Source: Cytophagaceae bacterium (GTDB lineage Bacteria > Bacteroidota > Bacteroidia > Cytophagales > JAIYAX01). Taken from it: a stretch of 64,000 nt of DNA. The DNA is taken from positions 237,561 through 301,560 of the forward strand of contig JAIYAX010000026.1 in the NCBI GenBank assembly GCA_027488815.1. Direction: 5' to 3'. The notes beneath the pieces were generated by a model. It made no database searches. It saw only the letters and a list, made by a program, of their open reading frames with translations, and had not been told where the DNA came from. A program made the position numbers and the translations under genes. Positions 60,421 through 64,000 of the stretch are shown one piece after another; position 1 is the stretch's first letter, and every line of letters starts with the position of its first letter.

Positions 60421-63400
60421 ATGAAACTTCCTATCCTTCTTTTGAGCATTTGTATAATTGTTGGTTTGTCCGGAACTGCCTCTGCCCAATTCTCCCAGCC
60501 GGGGGAGTTGGATACTACGTTTAACTTTGGGGGCGTACCGCATAGTTTTTTTGTAAATGCTGTAAACGAACTATCTCCTGGTACCGGAGCGGATGGTACA
60601 GTCCTGTCCCTTGCCCTTCAACCCGATGGCAGGGCTGTGATCGGAGGAGATTTCAACAATTACAATGGCATGACTCGCAACCGGATCGCCCGCCTGAATG
60701 CAGACGGCAGCCTGGATGCGACTTTCAACCTAGGCTCTGGAGCGAGTAGTACGATCCGGTCCATCGCACTTCAACCCGATGGCAAGATGTTGATCGGAGG
60801 AAGCTTTACATCTTACAACAGCACGCCCCGCAGCCGTATCGCCCGCTTGAATGCAAACGGCAGCTTGGATGCGACCTTCAGCCCAGGTTTAGGAGCAAAT
60901 AGTACAGTCCTGTCCCTCACCCTTCAACCCGATGGTAAGCTGTTGATTGGGGGCAATTTTACCAGCTACAACGGCACACCCTGCAATAGTATCACCCGCC
61001 TGAATGCAAACGGCAGCCTAGATGCGACCTTCAACCCGGGCACTGGGGCGAATGGTGAAGTTCGGTCCTTAGCCCTTCAACCTGATGGCAAGTTGTTGAT
61101 CGGGGGACAATTCACCAGCTACAACGGCACCACCCGCAACCGTATCGCCCGCTTGAATTCAGACGGAAGCCTGGATGCGACCTTCAACCCTGGTACCGGG
61201 GCCAGTAATACAGTCGAGTCCCTCACCCTTCAACCCGATGGCAAGGTGCTGATCGGGGGAGATTTTACAAGCTATGACGGTACATCACGTAACTACATCG
61301 CCCGCCTGAATGTAGACGGTAGCCTGGATACATCCTTCAACTCGGGCACCGGAGCTAGTAGTACTATCCGTACCCTCGCCCTTCAACCCGATGGCAAGGT
61401 TTTAATTGGAGGACTATTTACTAGCTATAATGGGACGTCCCGCAGTTTCATCGCCCGCCTGAATGCAGATGGCAATCTTGATGCGTCCTTCAACCCGGGC
61501 ACCGGGGCGAATTTTGGGGTCTTATCCTTCGCCTATCAACCCGATGGCAAGGTGTTGATCGGAGGCTTTTTCACCATCTATAACGGCACCACTCGCAACC
61601 GAATCGCTCGCCTGAATCCAGACGGCAGTCTGGATGCGACCTTCAATCGGGGAACTGGGGCGAATGGAATAATCTTGTCCCTTGCCCTTCAAACCGATGG
61701 AAAGGTGTTGATAGGAGGAGATTATACAAGCTATAACGGCACCACCCGCAACCGGATTGCCCGTCTGAATGCTGACGGCAGTCTGGATACTACCTTTAAC
61801 CCAGGCACCGGAGTCTTAGGAGGGTCATTTCCAGGAGTCAACTCCCTCGCCCTTCAACCCGATGGCAAGGTTTTGATTGGGGGTGATTTCACCACCTACA
61901 ACGGCACAAACCGCAATCGGATCGCCCGCCTGAATGCAGACGGCAGCGTGGATTCCACATTCAACCCGGGCACCGGGGTATCAGGTGGATTATTTCCATC
62001 AGTCAGGTCCATCGCTCTTCAACCAGATGGCAAAGTGTTGATCGGGGGAGAGTTTACCAACTACAATGGCACATCTTGCAACCGAATCGCTCGCTTGAAT
62101 GTAAATGGCAGTTTGGACGCCAGCTTCAATCTGGGCACCGGGGCGAATGATGATATCTTCTCCCTTGCTCTTCAACCCGATGGCAAAGTCTTGATTGGGG
62201 GCGATTTCACCACCTACAATGCCAACTCTCGCAACTCTATTGCCCGCCTGAATTCAGACGGCAGCCTAGATGCGAACTTCAACCCGGGCACTGGGGCGAA
62301 TGGTTCTGTAGCCTCTATTGCAGTTCAACAAGATGGCAAACTGTTGATCGGGGGAGAATTCGGGACCTACAACGGTACGTCCCGCAACCGAATCGCCCGC
62401 CTGAATGCTGACGGCAGCTTAGATTCGCCCTTTAACCCGGGCACCGGAGCAGATGCGACAGTCAGGTCCATCGCACTTCAACAAGATGGCAAACTGTTGA
62501 TCGGGGGAAGTTTTGCCACCTATAACGGCATATCCCGCAATCGGATCGCTCGCCTGAATTCAGACGGGAGTTTGGAGTCTCTCTTTGACCCAGGCACAGG
62601 TATATCAGGGGTAGGATCAATTGGATTTGGATTAGTCCTGCATCTCACTCTTCAACCTGATGGCAAAGTTTTGATTGGGGGAGATTTCACCAATTACAAC
62701 GGCATTTATCGCTCACGGATCGCCCGTGTGTTTGCTCCAAATTGTGTTACTTTGCCTTCGGCACCTACAGCTCTGACTCCAGCAGCAATCTGTGCAGGCG
62801 GCACGGCTACGATCACCCCAACAGCAGGAGGAGCGAACTACCGTTTCTATGCAGCCTCCACAGGTGGCAGTCCATTGGCAGGAGGGAATGGTGTAGCTAG
62901 CTTTACCACCCCAACCCTCAGCAGCACCACGACCTATCATGTCGCCTCGGTAAGTGCAGCAGGTTGCGAAAGCAGCACGAGAACAGCGGTAACGGTAACG
63001 GTCAATCCATTGCCTTCCACACCCTCAGCTCCTGCTCCGGCAGCAATCTGTGCAGGCAGCACGGCTACGATCACCCCAACGGCAGGCGGAGCGAACTACC
63101 GCTTTTATTCAGCCTCCACAGGTGGTAGCCCCTTGGCAGGAGGAAATGGTGTAGCGAGCTTTACCACCCCAACCCTTAGCACCACTACCACCTATCATGT
63201 CTCCTCAGTTAGTGCAGCAGGATGCGAAAGCAATGCGAGAACAGCTGTGACGGTAACGGTGAACCCATTGCCTTCTTCACCAACCGCTACAGCTCCCGCA
63301 GCGATCTGTGCAGGCAGTACGGCAACTATCACCCCAACGGCAGGCGGAGCGAACTACCGCTTCTATGCAGCGAGTACAGGAGGCAGCCCCTTGGCAGGCG

Positions 63401-64000
63401 GGAATAGTGTAGCGAGCTTTACCACCCCAACCCTTACCACCACCACTACCTACCATGTCGCCTCGGTGAGTGCTGTAGGATGTGAGAGCAGCACGAGAAC
63501 GGCCGTGACGGTAACGGTCAATCCGCTTCCTTCCGCCCCTACAGCCCCTGCTCCTGCAGCGATTTGTGAAGGTACTACCGCCACCATTACCCCAACGGCA
63601 GGCGGAGCGAACTACCGTTTCTATGCAGCCAGTACCGGAGGAAGTCCTTTTGCAGGTGGGAACGGAGTAGCAAGTTTTACTACTCCAACACTCACCACTA
63701 ACACTACCTACCATGTGGCTTCAGTAAGCGCCGCAGGTTGTGAGAGCAGCACGAGAACTTCCGTTTCAGTGGCGGTCAATTCCTTGCCTATTGTCAACAT
63801 TCTGCAGGTTGTAGATACGTTGAAAGCAAATTCACTTCCAGGTAGTTACCAGTGGTTACTTAATGGAGCGATTGTGACTGGTGCTACAAGTTTGAATTTT
63901 GTACCTACCCAATCAGGGTTATACACCTTAAGAGTAACCAGTCCACAGGGCTGCATTGGCATTTCAAATGCGATTAACTTTATCGTAACGGGCTTGGAGA
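60421..64000 (+). CDS. Large secreted delta-60 repeat / Ig-like repeat surface protein (3' end cut by window)
   Basis: Open for 1,193 codons to the window edge with no stop. Signal peptide to about residue 23 (ILLLSICIIVGLSGTASAQ). Residues ~58-775 hold 14 delta-60 (DUF5122-like) units of ~50 residues with the core LALQPDGKVLIGG-F, Y-NGT-RN-IARLN-DGSLD; these fold as propeller blades, and 14 would suit two seven-bladed propellers. Then four nearly identical 86-residue Ig-like repeats (ITPTAGGANYRFYAASTGG ... TTTYHVASVSAAGCES), followed by a fifth, different Ig-like domain. The form implies T9SS export and a cell-surface or adhesive role; the sorting domain, if present, is beyond the window. 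Confidence 0.9.
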   Translation, partial: MKLPILLLSICIIVGLSGTASAQFSQPGELDTTFNFGGVPHSFFVNAVNELSPGTGADGTVLSLALQPDGRAVIGGDFNNYNGMTRNRIARLNADGSLDATFNLGSGASSTIRSIALQPDGKMLIGGSFTSYNSTPRSRIARLNANGSLDATFSPGLGANSTVLSLTLQPDGKLLIGGNFTSYNGTPCNSITRLNANGSLDATFNPGTGANGEVRSLALQPDGKLLIGGQFTSYNGTTRNRIARLNSDGSLDATFNPGTGASNTVESLTLQPDGKVLIGGDFTSYDGTSRNYIARLNVDGSLDTSFNSGTGASSTIRTLALQPDGKVLIGGLFTSYNGTSRSFIARLNADGNLDASFNPGTGANFGVLSFAYQPDGKVLIGGFFTIYNGTTRNRIARLNPDGSLDATFNRGTGANGIILSLALQTDGKVLIGGDYTSYNGTTRNRIARLNADGSLDTTFNPGTGVLGGSFPGVNSLALQPDGKVLIGGDFTTYNGTNRNRIARLNADGSVDSTFNPGTGVSGGLFPSVRSIALQPDGKVLIGGEFTNYNGTSCNRIARLNVNGSLDASFNLGTGANDDIFSLALQPDGKVLIGGDFTTYNANSRNSIARLNSDGSLDANFNPGTGANGSVASIAVQQDGKLLIGGEFGTYNGTSRNRIARLNADGSLDSPFNPGTGADATVRSIALQQDGKLLIGGSFATYNGISRNRIARLNSDGSLESLFDPGTGISGVGSIGFGLVLHLTLQPDGKVLIGGDFTNYNGIYRSRIARVFAPNCVTLPSAPTALTPAAICAGGTATITPTAGGANYRFYAASTGGSPLAGGNGVASFTTPTLSSTTTYHVASVSAAGCESSTRTAVTVTVNPLPSTPSAPAPAAICAGSTATITPTAGGANYRFYSASTGGSPLAGGNGVASFTTPTLSTTTTYHVSSVSAAGCESNARTAVTVTVNPLPSSPTATAPAAICAGSTATITPTAGGANYRFYAASTGGSPLAGGNSVASFTTPTLTTTTTYHVASVSAVGCESSTRTAVTVTVNPLPSAPTAPAPAAICEGTTATITPTAGGANYRFYAASTGGSPFAGGNGVASFTTPTLTTNTTYHVASVSAAGCESSTRTSVSVAVNSLPIVNILQVVDTLKANSLPGSYQWLLNGAIVTGATSLNFVPTQSGLYTLRVTSPQGCIGISNAINFIVTGLE
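60592..62745 (+). repeat. Fourteen delta-60 repeat units in coding DNA
   Basis: In-frame units of about 150 bp, each holding LQPDGK, LIGG and RIARLN. Units 9, 10 and 14 are longer by a few residues before the LQPDGK core. DNA copies are diverged but clearly duplicated. Confidence 0.9.
62752..63783 (+). repeat. Four tandem 258-bp Ig-like repeats
   Basis: Units begin at 62752, 63010, 63268 and 63526, exactly 258 bp apart. They encode 86-residue Ig-like domains and are highly alike at DNA level, so copy number may vary by recombination. Confidence 0.95.

Noticed and set aside
62713..63714. Long antisense ORFs rich in Cys, Arg and Ser
   Set aside because: Complement of the Ig-like repeats; a by-product of the biased codon use of the sense gene.
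60592..63783. CRISPR or noncoding satellite array
   Set aside because: The repeats are in frame, lack spacers, and encode protein repeats of known type.

Overview
The window looks like a chromosome segment of a member of the Bacteroidota, most likely order Cytophagales. Evidence: two subtilases ending in Type IX secretion (T9SS) sorting domains, a carboxypeptidase-regulatory-domain TonB receptor, a BBP2-type porin, a GldL-like membrane protein, Bacteroidota promoter elements (TAnnTTTG, in the best cases preceded by TTTG at 19-21 nt), weak Shine-Dalgarno signals and several TTG starts. The first gene (porin, minus strand) and the last (giant delta-60/Ig-like surface protein, plus strand) run off the window edges.

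Layout. 1-3.5 kb: porin and oligopeptidase B-like lipoprotein (minus). 3.7-13.4 kb: a deoxyhypusine-synthase-like gene abutting a degenerate TrpF-like gene, then a dense plus-strand run: thioredoxin, small protein, mnmA, lipoprotein, T9SS subtilase, rpe, TonB receptor, EamA permease. 13.5-20.3 kb: LpoB-like and COG3014-like lipoproteins, a large PIG-L deacetylase, a 40-residue membrane protein and an SSS symporter, the last three chained by ATGA overlaps, then an unassigned transcription unit with its own promoter and terminator. 20.3-22.3 kb: msrB, rhomboid protease, sirtuin.

22.4-32.6 kb is an AT-rich accessory island with every gene on the minus strand: a rhomboid-like protein lacking the catalytic His, DUF2007-like protein, NADP oxidoreductase, Fic AMPylator, GldL-like protein, a BsuBI/PstI-type restriction enzyme paired with a cytosine-5 methyltransferase, a membrane/coiled-coil gene broken by an in-frame TGA, a PD-(D/E)xK nuclease with an N-terminal helical domain, and several small unknown genes. 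A family of hairpin repeats is seen only inside this island. It reads as a defence/accessory island with recent decay.

33-58.9 kb returns to core genes: topA, SixA-like phosphatase, agmatinase-family enzyme, a second T9SS subtilase, DEAD-box helicase, SRPBCC/GyrI-like protein, pabB, fatty-acid desaturase, pyruvate dehydrogenase E2 overlapping hslV, two secreted amidohydrolase-like proteins, an orphan V-ATPase K-like subunit, a pstSCAB operon preceded by a four-unit PHO-box-like repeat, and tRNA-Leu(CAG). 59-64 kb holds a DUF4143 ATPase flanked on both sides by the same motif, and the long repeat-rich secreted protein.

All calls come from reading the sequence and recalled family motifs; no database search was run. 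Product names resting on DUF-family memory are marked as tentative.
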